64,000 nucleotides of DNA from Pontibacter aydingkolensis (GTDB lineage Bacteria; Bacteroidota; Bacteroidia; Cytophagales; Hymenobacteraceae), in the NCBI RefSeq assembly GCF_019443125.1, contig NZ_JAHYXK010000006.1:124001-188000 (forward strand). The letters are read 5' to 3'. The notes under the pieces were generated by a model. The model was not told where the DNA came from and did no database searches. It was given only the letters and a program-made list of their open reading frames with translations. The position numbers were made by a program, and so were the translations under genes. Shown piece after piece: positions 44,157-52,332 of this stretch (position 1 is the stretch's first letter; every line of letters begins with the position of its first letter).

Positions 44157-45119
44157 TTATTCTTTCAATATACCGAATTTACCGTTTTTGAAATCAACTG
44201 CTATCACACTCTCAAGAAAAAGCGCATTACCTGTAAGCCCTATAATCCTTTCTTCTTTAAAGAACCTGTTAAAATTAGGCATCAGATAAACTTTTGATTG
44301 TGTGAGCACGGTTGAACCTAATCTTATCGGCTCCTTTGGTTTTCTCCCCAATGCAGGAAAGCTTTTACCCCAAGATGACACAGTCAGGGTGTCTGTAACA
44401 CTGCCATCAGCTAGCTTTTTGAAATATTTCTTATTCGTAACTAGAGGAAAAATGCTAGAGCCTGTATCGAACATAACCCAATAGGTCTTGGCGCCAATCG
44501 TGAAGGGAAGCTTTACTCTTCCTTTGTCAATCCTGCATTCTGAAAAATCAAAGCGCTTCTCAGTTTCTGAATCAAGCGAGTCAAGCACCAAAAGCCGATG
44601 GTTGGGGTAATCTATAACTAGCACTTTATTCTTGAAGAAAGAAGCGCCTAACGTGCCGACATGTTTTATAGTGGGCGAACTGACAGAATCCGACGTGAGT
44701 TTCACTCCGAAACCTTCAAAATACATTAGGTGCTTTAATCTGAAAGTTGTTTTCTCCAGATGAACTTCCACGTCTTTAAAGCTACCGTTCTGTCTACTCT
44801 GAATCCTGAAGGGCTTGTTGACTGTATCTAACTTTGTCGCAAGCTCTGGATAAGCATGTAAGTAGGGAGCAATGGCGTTGCCATAAAGCATGGAGTTGGT
44901 TGCGCCCAGGTCAAACTGTACCTTGAAACGATGAGGTATAGAGTCAATTTGAAAGGGCACGTTCATAAAAGCTTTATCAAAATACCGATTACCTAGAGTT
45001 GAGCCTTCCCACTGAAACGCTATCCATTCTTTTGCAGGTAATAACTTTGATTCCCTTGGCACCTGTCCTAAGACCGAAAGTGGTATAAGAACTAACAATG
45101 CCCAAAGAGTGCTTTTCAT
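44157..45119 (-). CDS. Secreted pepsin/retropepsin-like aspartic protease homologue
   Basis: A 320-aa exported protein; signal peptide MKSTLWALLVLIPLSVLGQ. Two lobes are visible: QFDLGATNSMLYG near residue 68 and VMFDTGSSIFPLV near 217, each resembling a catalytic D-T/S-G loop, with GTLGASFF near 156 and IGLTGNALF near 298 as the following hydrophobic-hydrophobic-Gly motifs. The first site is DLG instead of DTG, which may weaken or alter activity. The gene is more AT-rich than its neighbours and lacks any AAGTATA copy, consistent with later acquisition. It is convergent with the M2 gene. Confidence 0.7.
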   Translation of the reverse strand: MKSTLWALLVLIPLSVLGQVPRESKLLPAKEWIAFQWEGSTLGNRYFDKAFMNVPFQIDSIPHRFKVQFDLGATNSMLYGNAIAPYLHAYPELATKLDTVNKPFRIQSRQNGSFKDVEVHLEKTTFRLKHLMYFEGFGVKLTSDSVSSPTIKHVGTLGASFFKNKVLVIDYPNHRLLVLDSLDSETEKRFDFSECRIDKGRVKLPFTIGAKTYWVMFDTGSSIFPLVTNKKYFKKLADGSVTDTLTVSSWGKSFPALGRKPKEPIRLGSTVLTQSKVYLMPNFNRFFKEERIIGLTGNALFLESVIAVDFKNGKFGILKE

Positions 45120-45341
45120 TTTTTAATTTAAAGTTTATACCACCTAACTACTGTATAAACGTCACCGTGACGTTTATCTGCCATATATGCGTAGGTGGTT
45201 TTGTCTGGATTAACTCATTTTTTTTCGCTGTGCAGCGTTGTACGCATCTCCCTATGCATATAATTAAGCTAATATAAGTGATTATTATAGATTATCTAAC
45301 AGTATAAATAGCCAAACCTGCAAACTCCAACTCCAGAATTT

Positions 45342-46565
45342 CTAACGCTTAAACTCCACTTGCTGATAAGATCCCAGAAAAGACGCCAGCTTATCCAAAG
45401 TATAACTAAGCTCTGTCGGCTCTGGCAGATAAACTACTCTAAAATGATCGTGCTGCTGGTAGTTAAAGCCTGTGCCCGGCACTAACAGCACGTGCTGCTC
45501 TGTAAGTAAATCTAAGGCAAACTGCTGATCGCTTTCGATGTTGAACTTCTTCAGGTCCAGTCTCGGAAACATATAAAACGCCCCCATCGGCTTTACGCAG
45601 GTGATGCCCGGTATGGCGGTTAACTTTTCGTAAGTAATAGCGCGCTGCTGGCCTAAGCGTCCGGTTGGCAAGGTCAGGTCAAGTATGGTTTGCTCGCCTT
45701 CCAAAGCCGTTTCTATGGCAAACTGGGCGGGCACATTGCTGCACACACGCAGGCTGGCCATGGTATTTAGTCCGTCGAGGTAAGACTTGGCTTTATACTT
45801 TGCCCCGCTTACCAACATCCACCCAGCCCTGAAACCGGCTGCCAGGTAGTTTTTAGACAAGCCTCCGAAAGTAACACAAAGCACCTCCTCCGAAATAGTA
45901 GCCGTGGAAGTATAAACCGTGCCGTCGTACAGTATCTTATCGTAGATCTCATCTGAAAAAACCACCAGGTTATGCTCCTCTGCCAGCTGCACCAGTTGCT
46001 GCAAAAGCTCTTTGGAGTAAACTGCGCCGGTTGGGTTGTTTGGGTTGATGATAACGATAGCGCGCGTACGGCTATTAATTTTGCTCTTAATATCAGCCAG
46101 GTCAGGGTACCAGTCTGCTTCTTCGTCGCAACGGTAATGCATGGCCTTGCCGCCTGCAAAACGCACCGCGGCTGTCCAGAGCGGGTAATCCGGCGAGGGC
46201 ACCAGCACTTCGTTCCCGTTGTTCAGCAGGGCCTGTACCGCCTGCATAATAAGCTCGCTCACGCCATTGCCCAGGCAAATATCATCGGTATGAATGCCAG
46301 CTATCCCCTTAAATGTATAATAGCGTTTAATGGCCTTGCGTGCACTAAGTATTCCTTTGTGGTCGGAATAGCCCTGAGCCTGGTGCAGACTTTCTATTAT
46401 CTTATCTGTAACCGCAGCTGGCGCATCAAAGCCAAAAGGCGCAGGGTTGCCAATGTTTAGTTTAGTGATGTTGTGCCCGAGCAGTTCCAGTTCTTTCGCT
46501 CTCTCATATAAAGGCCCGCACAGGTCATACGATACATTGTTCAGGCGTTCGCTTCTGTTGATCAT
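45342..46565 (-). CDS. Pyridoxal-phosphate aminotransferase, class I/II (AlaA/AspC-like)
   Basis: A 407-aa fold-type I aminotransferase. The N-terminal arm MINRSERLNNVSYDLCGPLY and KLNIGNPAPFGFD resemble the alanine transaminase AlaA. INPNNPTGAVYS near residue 175, VFSDEIYDKILYDG near 203 and TFGGLSKNYLAAGFRAGW near 235 (PLP Lys in GGLSK) and a late FRVVYLPE (substrate-carboxylate Arg) are all there. It probably interconverts alanine or a related amino acid with its 2-oxo acid. Start is the ATG at 46565; the codon at 46571 is TTG. A near -7 match (TATCTTCG) lies just upstream. Confidence 0.85.
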   Translation of the reverse strand: MINRSERLNNVSYDLCGPLYERAKELELLGHNITKLNIGNPAPFGFDAPAAVTDKIIESLHQAQGYSDHKGILSARKAIKRYYTFKGIAGIHTDDICLGNGVSELIMQAVQALLNNGNEVLVPSPDYPLWTAAVRFAGGKAMHYRCDEEADWYPDLADIKSKINSRTRAIVIINPNNPTGAVYSKELLQQLVQLAEEHNLVVFSDEIYDKILYDGTVYTSTATISEEVLCVTFGGLSKNYLAAGFRAGWMLVSGAKYKAKSYLDGLNTMASLRVCSNVPAQFAIETALEGEQTILDLTLPTGRLGQQRAITYEKLTAIPGITCVKPMGAFYMFPRLDLKKFNIESDQQFALDLLTEQHVLLVPGTGFNYQQHDHFRVVYLPEPTELSYTLDKLASFLGSYQQVEFKR

Positions 46566-46832
46566 ATTCAAAAAAATTTAGCGAAGATACTACAACAGAA
46601 AGTATGATGTGTTAAGGACAGGATGATTTAATTGCGCTTATATTTTTGGCTTTTTAGAACGCTAATGGCACAATGGTATCTAAACTACTTACCTGTTTGA
46701 CAACAAGTATACGCATTAGTATAAAGTATAAACTGGATCAAAAAGTATAAATCAAACAGATGTAAAAACCTGAATTTGCGTTTATACTTTAACAGCCTTT
46801 TTGTATGTTAGTGAAAACAACACTTATAAAGT

Positions 46833-47528
46833 ATGAAAAAGAAACTAGTTGTTTTAACCGGTGCCGGCATCAGTGCAGAAAGCGGTATAGCCACCTTTAG
46901 AGATGCCAATGGCCTGTGGGAAGGCCACGATGTAATGGAAGTTGCCTCGCCGCAGGGATGGCAGAAAAACAAAGAACTGGTACTTGATTTCTACAACCAA
47001 CGGCGCAAAAACGCCCACACAGTAATACCCAACGCCGGACACCTGGCCCTTGCCGACCTTGAAAAGGACTTTGACATGTGCATTATCACTCAGAACGTAG
47101 ACGATTTGCACGAAAGAGCCGGCTCTACCAACGTAATTCACCTGCACGGCAAACTGTTTGAAAGCCGCAGTACCCTCGACCCTACCCTGGTATACCCGAT
47201 TGAAGGCTGGGAACTGAACCTGGGAGATAAGTGCGAACGCGGATCACAGTTGAGGCCCAATATTGTATGGTTCGGTGAAGCCGTGCCCATGATGGAGAAA
47301 GCGATGGAAGAAACTGTGCAGGCCGACATTTTCCTGGTGGTTGGTACTTCGCTGTTAGTTTACCCCGCTGCCAGCCTCGTAGATTTTGTGGACGATGATT
47401 CGCCTATTTTCGTGATAGACCCTAAGTTGCCCGACATGAGAAAACGATACAACATGTTTCTTTATGAAGAAAAAGCGACTACAGGCATGGTAAAAGTAGC
47501 AGAACTTCTACGGCAGGAATATTTGTAG
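46833..47528 (+). CDS. cobB: Sir2-family NAD-dependent protein deacylase, class III
   Basis: A 231-aa sirtuin. GAGISAESGIATFRDANGLW near residues 10-29 binds NAD+, TQNVDDLHERAG near 87 and IHLHGKL near 103 (catalytic His) form the active site, and RPNIVWFGE near 142 follows. LDFYNQRRKNAH has the Tyr-x-x-Arg pair that lets class III enzymes remove succinyl or malonyl groups. The zinc ribbon is degraded: only one Cys (GDKCERGSQ) remains of the usual four. It appears to be a single-gene unit with a terminator. Confidence 0.9.
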   Translation: MKKKLVVLTGAGISAESGIATFRDANGLWEGHDVMEVASPQGWQKNKELVLDFYNQRRKNAHTVIPNAGHLALADLEKDFDMCIITQNVDDLHERAGSTNVIHLHGKLFESRSTLDPTLVYPIEGWELNLGDKCERGSQLRPNIVWFGEAVPMMEKAMEETVQADIFLVVGTSLLVYPAASLVDFVDDDSPIFVIDPKLPDMRKRYNMFLYEEKATTGMVKVAELLRQEYL

Positions 47529-47533
47529 CAACA

Positions 47534-47567
47534 CAAAGGTGCTTTTCTAAACAGATCAGCACCTTTG
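47534..47567 (+). terminator. Intrinsic terminator
   Basis: CAAAGGTGCT (47534-47543) pairs with AGCACCTTTG (47558-47567), followed by TTATTTT, just after the sirtuin stop. Confidence 0.8.
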
Positions 47568-47650
47568 TTATTTTACACAAGGCGAGATATTTGTTTCTGG
47601 TGTTTGATTACCCTCCTATACCCCCTAATGCCGTCAACCTAAGCAAAAAC

Positions 47651-47765
47651 TGTCATCTCAAACATGGCTGAGACGCGAGTCGAAAGGGACCAGCGTAGTT
47701 GTGAGAGATCTATCTAAAACTAGTTCAAGAGAACTCTATAGAGATTTCTCCCGAATGTCGAAATG
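47651..47765. repeat. Degenerate member of palindromic family 2
   Basis: It begins TGTCATCTCAAACA, contains GAGAGATCTATCTAAAAC in the middle and ends with GTCGAAATGA, the same words as the 37165-37251 element but with imperfect arms. An extra GACGCGAGTCGAAAGGGACC segment resembles the insertion inside copy A of family 1 (near 17340-17370). A further imperfect inverted pair lies outside it (about 47628-47645 and 47784-47803). Confidence 0.55.
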
Positions 47766-47920
47766 AAAATATAATTGGCATTCTGCTTAAATAGACGGCA
47801 ATGCCTCTAACCCCTTCTAGGGTGGGTTAATGCCAGCAGATGTAAACTCAATTATTCAGCATATGGCAACTTGAATTATTTAGCATTCCAAAATTTAACA
47901 ATTATATTCTTAATTATTAT

Positions 47921-47936
47921 TTTAGACAAACCTAAA
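47921..47936. promoter_or_regulatory. Possible iron-repressor (DtxR/IdeR-type) site
   Basis: TTTAGACAAACCTAAA has TTTAG/CTAAA half-sites spaced 6 bp, the form of DtxR/IdeR-family operators. It ends 4 bp before the -7 element of the TonB receptor gene, so a bound repressor would block transcription. No repressor gene is in the window. This is inference. Confidence 0.4.
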
Positions 47937-47940
47937 TTTA

Positions 47941-47948
47941 TACTTTTG
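47941..47948 (+). promoter_or_regulatory. -7 element of the TonB receptor gene
   Basis: TACTTTTG matches TAnnTTTG exactly. It overlaps a TATACTT motif copy (TTATACTTTTG). The ATG is 40 bp downstream. Confidence 0.55.
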
Positions 47949-47988
47949 CGTTTCTAACTACAGAATTACTTAAGTATAAATTTAGCAT

Positions 47989-50262
47989 ATGGTCTACCTA
48001 AAAATTCTACTCTTCACATTTATTCCTTTTTTGGCTTCTGCACAGCAGGCTTCTGTTGAGGGAACCATCACTTCTCAAAAAGGCGAAATAACCTATGCCT
48101 CAGTTATGCTTAAAGGAACAAAATGGGGCGCAGCTGCAGACGAGAAAGGAAACTTTATACTGAAAGGTGTTGACCCTGGCAGTTACCTGTTAGTGATCTC
48201 GGCAATTGGTTACAAGCCACAGGAACAAAGTATAAACCTGGAACCGGGTGCAACACAAAAACTAAGTATAAAATTAACCGAAGCCAGCGCCACATTAAAT
48301 GAGGTAGTTGTAACCGGCACACGCACCACGCGCCGTCGCCTGGAAAGTCCGGTGGCAGTAAACGTGCTTGATAGCAAAACCTTCAGCCTCACGCAGTCCA
48401 ATACATTATCCGAAGGGCTCTGTTTTCAGCCTGGTTTGCGCATGGAAACCGATTGCCAGACATGCAACTATACCCAGCTCCGGATGAATGGATTGGGTGG
48501 ATCATATTCTCAACTGCTAGTCAACAGCCGGCCAATTTTTACGTCTCTGATGAGTTTGTATGGCCTAGAGCAGATTCCGGCTAACATGATAGAACGTGTG
48601 GAAGTGGTTCGGGGCGGAGGTTCTGTGCTTTATGGCTCCAGCGCCATTGCCGGTACAGTAAACATTATCACCAAAGAACCGCAGGAAAGTTCCTATACTT
48701 TGTCCACCAACTCAGCTATTATAGACGGACAGGCCTGGGACCATTTTTTTAATGCCAATGTAAATGTGGTAAATGAGGAGCAAAATACCGGCATCTCTTT
48801 CTTCGGATCGCACCGCGATAAGGAAGCCTACGATGCCAACGGCGACGGTTATTCGGAATTATCTAAACTCAAAAATAACTCCTTTGGCTTTAACGCATAT
48901 TTTAAACCTACCTCACAGGACCGGCTGGAAGTTAACGGCTGGAGCATACACGAATTACGCCACGGCGGTAACAAGCTAGATAAACCAGCAGATCAGGCAG
49001 ATCAGTCGGAATACCGCATACACGATATTTTAGTTGGAGGCGTAAACTACGAACATAGATCCAAGGATGGTAAAACATCTTACAGCATTTACACTGCAGC
49101 GCAAAACACCAAGCGCGTGCATTACACCGGCATAGACCAAGCCGACGGCTGGGGTAATACTAAAAACCATACGTTGCAGGGGGGCTTGCAGTTAAACTAT
49201 ACTTCGCACAACTTTTTAGGCGGCACAAATACCTTTACCACTGGCGCAGAGCATTTGTACGATTATACTTTCGACGAGATAGAGGCCTATAACTTTCTGG
49301 TAGACCAAAAAACAAATCTTACCGGCCTGTTCCTGCAAAGCGATTGGGATGTATCGCCAGCAATTACTATACTTTCGGGCATCAGGGCAAACAAACACAC
49401 CAACGTAAACAGGCTGGTATACACGCCGCGCCTCAGTGCGGTTTATAAGTTAGGCAGCACCACGCAGTTCAGGGCATCGTATGCTGAGGGCTTTAAAGCA
49501 CCGCAGGCTTTTGAAACAGACCTGCACATTGCCTTTGCCGGTGGCGGAATTTCCCTGATACAGGTAGACCCCAACCTGAAAGAGGAAACATCCCGCAGCA
49601 TGAACGCCTCTGTAGATTTTAACAAACCAAGTGAGCACATGATCTTTGGGTTTACACTAGATGCCTTTTATACATGGCTTTATGATGCTTTTGTACTGGA
49701 AGAGATTGGTACAGACGAAAACGGCAACCAGCAACTGCTGCGCAAAAACGGAGGCAACTCAACCGTACATGGTATTACAATGGAAGGCCGCCTTAACTAC
49801 GACCAGGTTTTCCAGTTAGAGTCCGGTCTTACCATGCAACGCTCCCGCTACGACAGCCCAATAGCCTGGTCGTCTGAAATTGCCGGAACCCGAACCTACC
49901 TGCGCACTCCCGATACCTATGGCTATTATGTGTTTACCCTGATGCCGCAAAGCCGCTTTACAACAGCCCTGTCCGGGGTAATTACCGGGCCTATGCTGGT
50001 GCCGCATTTTGGAGGCGCCCCTAGCGTGGTAGAGGATGTACTTTATACTTCGCCAACTTTTGTAGAGAACAACCTGAAACTGGCTTACCGCTTTACGCTT
50101 AAAAGTATAAAGCAGGACCTGCAACTCAGCGCCGGAGTACAGAACATGTTTAACCAGTACCAAAAGGATTTCGATATTGGCAAAAACCGCGACAGCAACT
50201 ATTTATATGGCCCGGCAAGGCCCCGTACTTTTTATGTCGGCTTAAAGTTTGGATTGATGTAA
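47989..50262 (+). CDS. TonB-dependent outer-membrane receptor
   Basis: A 757-aa receptor. The signal peptide ends near ASAQ (residue 19), then a carboxypeptidase-regulatory-like domain (about 22-100, with GTITSQKGEITYASVMLKGT). The plug (about 105-225) has EVVVTGTRTTRRRLESPVAV and VVRGGGSVLYGSSAIAGTVN. CQTCNYTQLRMNGLGG near 155 adds a Cys-x2-Cys pair inside the plug. The barrel ends in FYVGLKFGLM with the terminal aromatic pattern. A possible iron-repressor site upstream suggests a metal or siderophore substrate, but this is inference. The next gene is behind a repeat element. Confidence 0.9.
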   Translation: MVYLKILLFTFIPFLASAQQASVEGTITSQKGEITYASVMLKGTKWGAAADEKGNFILKGVDPGSYLLVISAIGYKPQEQSINLEPGATQKLSIKLTEASATLNEVVVTGTRTTRRRLESPVAVNVLDSKTFSLTQSNTLSEGLCFQPGLRMETDCQTCNYTQLRMNGLGGSYSQLLVNSRPIFTSLMSLYGLEQIPANMIERVEVVRGGGSVLYGSSAIAGTVNIITKEPQESSYTLSTNSAIIDGQAWDHFFNANVNVVNEEQNTGISFFGSHRDKEAYDANGDGYSELSKLKNNSFGFNAYFKPTSQDRLEVNGWSIHELRHGGNKLDKPADQADQSEYRIHDILVGGVNYEHRSKDGKTSYSIYTAAQNTKRVHYTGIDQADGWGNTKNHTLQGGLQLNYTSHNFLGGTNTFTTGAEHLYDYTFDEIEAYNFLVDQKTNLTGLFLQSDWDVSPAITILSGIRANKHTNVNRLVYTPRLSAVYKLGSTTQFRASYAEGFKAPQAFETDLHIAFAGGGISLIQVDPNLKEETSRSMNASVDFNKPSEHMIFGFTLDAFYTWLYDAFVLEEIGTDENGNQQLLRKNGGNSTVHGITMEGRLNYDQVFQLESGLTMQRSRYDSPIAWSSEIAGTRTYLRTPDTYGYYVFTLMPQSRFTTALSGVITGPMLVPHFGGAPSVVEDVLYTSPTFVENNLKLAYRFTLKSIKQDLQLSAGVQNMFNQYQKDFDIGKNRDSNYLYGPARPRTFYVGLKFGLM

Positions 50263-50270
50263 AGCAGTCA

Positions 50271-50443
50271 AAAGACCTCGCAGCGTGCGCAGCTCCTGCG
50301 AGTGTCTGGGAAAGTTAGAGAGTTGAAGAGTTAGAGAGTTAAAAAAGTTATAAATATTCGCTCATTCACACATGCACTTATTCAAAATCTGATTGTTTCA
50401 AAAGCCAGATATTCGCAGGAAATGCGCACGCTACGAGGTCTTT
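50271..50443. repeat. Family 3 intergenic element, copy 2
   Basis: AAAGACCTCGCAGCGTGCGC at the left end and its near complement (GCGCACGCTACGAGGTCTTT) at the right can form a long hairpin. Inside, AGAGAGTTGAAGAGTTAGAG repeats the word GAGTTAG; complementary CTAACTC words lie just beyond the right end. It starts 9 bp after the receptor stop. Copy 1 is at 31525-31657. Confidence 0.65.
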
Positions 50444-50537
50444 GCATATTCTAACTCCCAAACCCTCTAACTCGATAACTCTATTAACTTTTATTTAACC
50501 GTCCTGTACCCTATCTTGCTTTGCAAAAAGTTATACT

Positions 50538-51149
50538 TTGGGGATACAATACATTTTAGAGCTGCTGGGTACTTTCTTTTTTGCCATGTCGGGGGCCTTG
50601 GCTATGAGCGAGCGCGACGAGGAGCAGGATTGGTTTGGGGCGACTTTTACAGGTTTCGTAACGGCCATTGGTGGCGGTAGCCTCCGCGATATGCTGCTGG
50701 GCAGTTATCCGTTGGTATGGATCGGCAATATACTTTTTCTGTATACCATATTGATTGGCATTGTCTGCTCTGGTCTGTTTTACAACTGGCTGGCAAAATT
50801 GCGCCGTACTTTTTTGCTCTTTGATACCCTGGGTATAGCCCTGTTCACGATAGTTGGCACCGAAAAAGCACTTAGTATGGGCGTTAGGCCGGAGATCGCT
50901 GCTATTATGGGCATGTTTACCGCTGTTATGGGCGGGGTGCTGCGCGATATCCTTACCAACGAAATGCCCGTGCTGTTCAAAAAAGAAATCTACTCAAGTG
51001 CCTGCCTTTTTGGTGCAGCTCTATATTTGGTTATGTATAGGCTTGATGTAGAACGCAATACGAGCTTCCTTGTGGCTGTAGTGTTTATCATTATTATCCG
51101 GTTGCTGGCTGTAAAGTATAAACTAACGCTTCCGAAGTTCCGGAAATAA
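50538..51149 (+). CDS. TRIC-type trimeric intracellular cation channel family (UPF0126) membrane protein
   Basis: A 203-aa membrane protein with two tandem three-helix UPF0126 repeats. The first has FFAMSGALAMSERDEEQDWFG and AIGGGSLRDMLLG; the second has LFTIVGTEKALSMG and MGGVLRDILTNEMPVLF. The paired G-G-x-x-R-D motifs are the family signature. Crystal structures of bacterial relatives show potassium-permeable trimeric channels. Translation starts at a TTG at 50538 within the motif TATACTTTG; no ATG fits the conserved N-terminus. Confidence 0.85.
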   Translation: MGIQYILELLGTFFFAMSGALAMSERDEEQDWFGATFTGFVTAIGGGSLRDMLLGSYPLVWIGNILFLYTILIGIVCSGLFYNWLAKLRRTFLLFDTLGIALFTIVGTEKALSMGVRPEIAAIMGMFTAVMGGVLRDILTNEMPVLFKKEIYSSACLFGAALYLVMYRLDVERNTSFLVAVVFIIIIRLLAVKYKLTLPKFRK

Positions 51150-51255
51150 TATTTGGTAAGAGTATAGAATCTTGTTTATCCCTTGTTATATTTACTTTAG
51201 GATTGTATTCTATATCCTAAATACATAAACATCTTTACACAACATTTTTAGCCGA

Positions 51256-51702
51256 ATGGAACACCTCGACACCAAACAGTTTGAAACAAACGACCCCTTT
51301 CTTTTTGACGATGAAGCAGTGCCTCTTTACGATGTAAGCAAAAACAAGCGCTTTCTGCACCACATCATCGATACCATTGCTTTTTATGCCTTTGCCATTG
51401 TAATAGGAATTGCCCTTGGGCTCGCAGGTATGGAATCTATATTAGCAGGAATTAACGATATGGTTTTAGGCCTCTTGATCATGTTTACCTATTACTGGGG
51501 TTTCGAAAGCATTTTCGGGCAAACAGTTGGCAAAATGATCACGGGTTCTATAGTAGTTACAGAAGATGGGGAAAAGATAACGCCATTAGACGCCTTAAAA
51601 AGAACACTTTGCCGCTTTATACCTTTCGAAGTTTTTTCGTTTCTGGGTTCAGGCCCGGGCTGGCACGATACTATTTCCAGAACAAGAGTGGTAAAAAAGT
51701 AA
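51256..51702 (+). CDS. RDD family membrane protein
   Basis: A 148-aa protein with two or three hydrophobic helices (IIDTIAFYAFAIVIGIALGLAG, MVLGLLIMFTYYWGFESIFG). The RDD signature is reduced: the first Arg-Asp is represented by FLHHIIDTIAF, and the conserved GQTVGKMITGSIVV loop and ALKRTLCRFIPFEVFS follow. Its function is unknown. It lies 106 bp after the channel gene and ends at a terminator. Confidence 0.8.
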   Translation: MEHLDTKQFETNDPFLFDDEAVPLYDVSKNKRFLHHIIDTIAFYAFAIVIGIALGLAGMESILAGINDMVLGLLIMFTYYWGFESIFGQTVGKMITGSIVVTEDGEKITPLDALKRTLCRFIPFEVFSFLGSGPGWHDTISRTRVVKK

Positions 51703-51724
51703 CTTTCAACTTTTAGCCGAGTTG

Positions 51725-51762
51725 AAAACAGGGAGTCTGGATGTTATCCGGCTCCCTGTTTT
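51725..51762 (+). terminator. Intrinsic terminator
   Basis: AAAACAGGGAG (51725-51735) pairs with CTCCCTGTTTT (51752-51762), followed by GTTTT. Confidence 0.85.
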
Positions 51763-51851
51763 GTTTTAGCGGCCATATCATTTATACTTCACATAATCAA
51801 CCACATACAAATTGCGTAATAGCTTATGTGCACTAACCATGTAGATAAGCT

Positions 51852-52313
51852 ATGAAATTCAAGCACAAACTACTTACCACCCCCGATACCTGGAGCCTCA
51901 CAATTATCCGGGTAATGTTGGGGCTGGTTATCTGGCCCCACGGAGCTCAGAAACTGCTGGGTTGGTTTGGCGGCCATGGTCCGGCCGGATTTATGGGCGC
52001 CTTCGAACAGGTGTCTGGACTTCCAGGTTTTCTGGCCTGGCTGGTTATCATTATCGAGTTTGTAGGTGGTATCTGCCTTATTGTCGGTCTCTGGACACGC
52101 ATCTGGGCTTTTTGTATACTTTGCCTGTTTATCGGTATTATACTTTTTGTGCACCTGCCTTATGGTTTCTTTATGAACTGGTCTGGCAACCAGGCCGGTG
52201 AAGGCTTCGAATTTCATCTGCTGGTAATCGGCATGGCATGGGCATTGGTAGTAGGCGGCGCAGGTTCACTCAGCGTAGACAAAGCCATGCACGCAAACCT
52301 GAGAGCTTTCTAA
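51852..52313 (+). CDS. DoxX family membrane protein
   Basis: A 153-aa four-helix membrane protein. The family pattern starts with LTIIRVMLGLVIWPHGAQKLLG and includes SGLPGFLAWLVIIIEFVGGICL and GLWTRIWAFCIL. Gram-negative DoxX proteins are linked to redox or sulfur chemistry, but the role here is unknown. The stop is separated from the convergent menC gene by 19 bp, including an AAAGTATAA copy. Confidence 0.85.
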   Translation: MKFKHKLLTTPDTWSLTIIRVMLGLVIWPHGAQKLLGWFGGHGPAGFMGAFEQVSGLPGFLAWLVIIIEFVGGICLIVGLWTRIWAFCILCLFIGIILFVHLPYGFFMNWSGNQAGEGFEFHLLVIGMAWALVVGGAGSLSVDKAMHANLRAF

Positions 52314-52332
52314 AGTATAAAAACGGCTTCTG

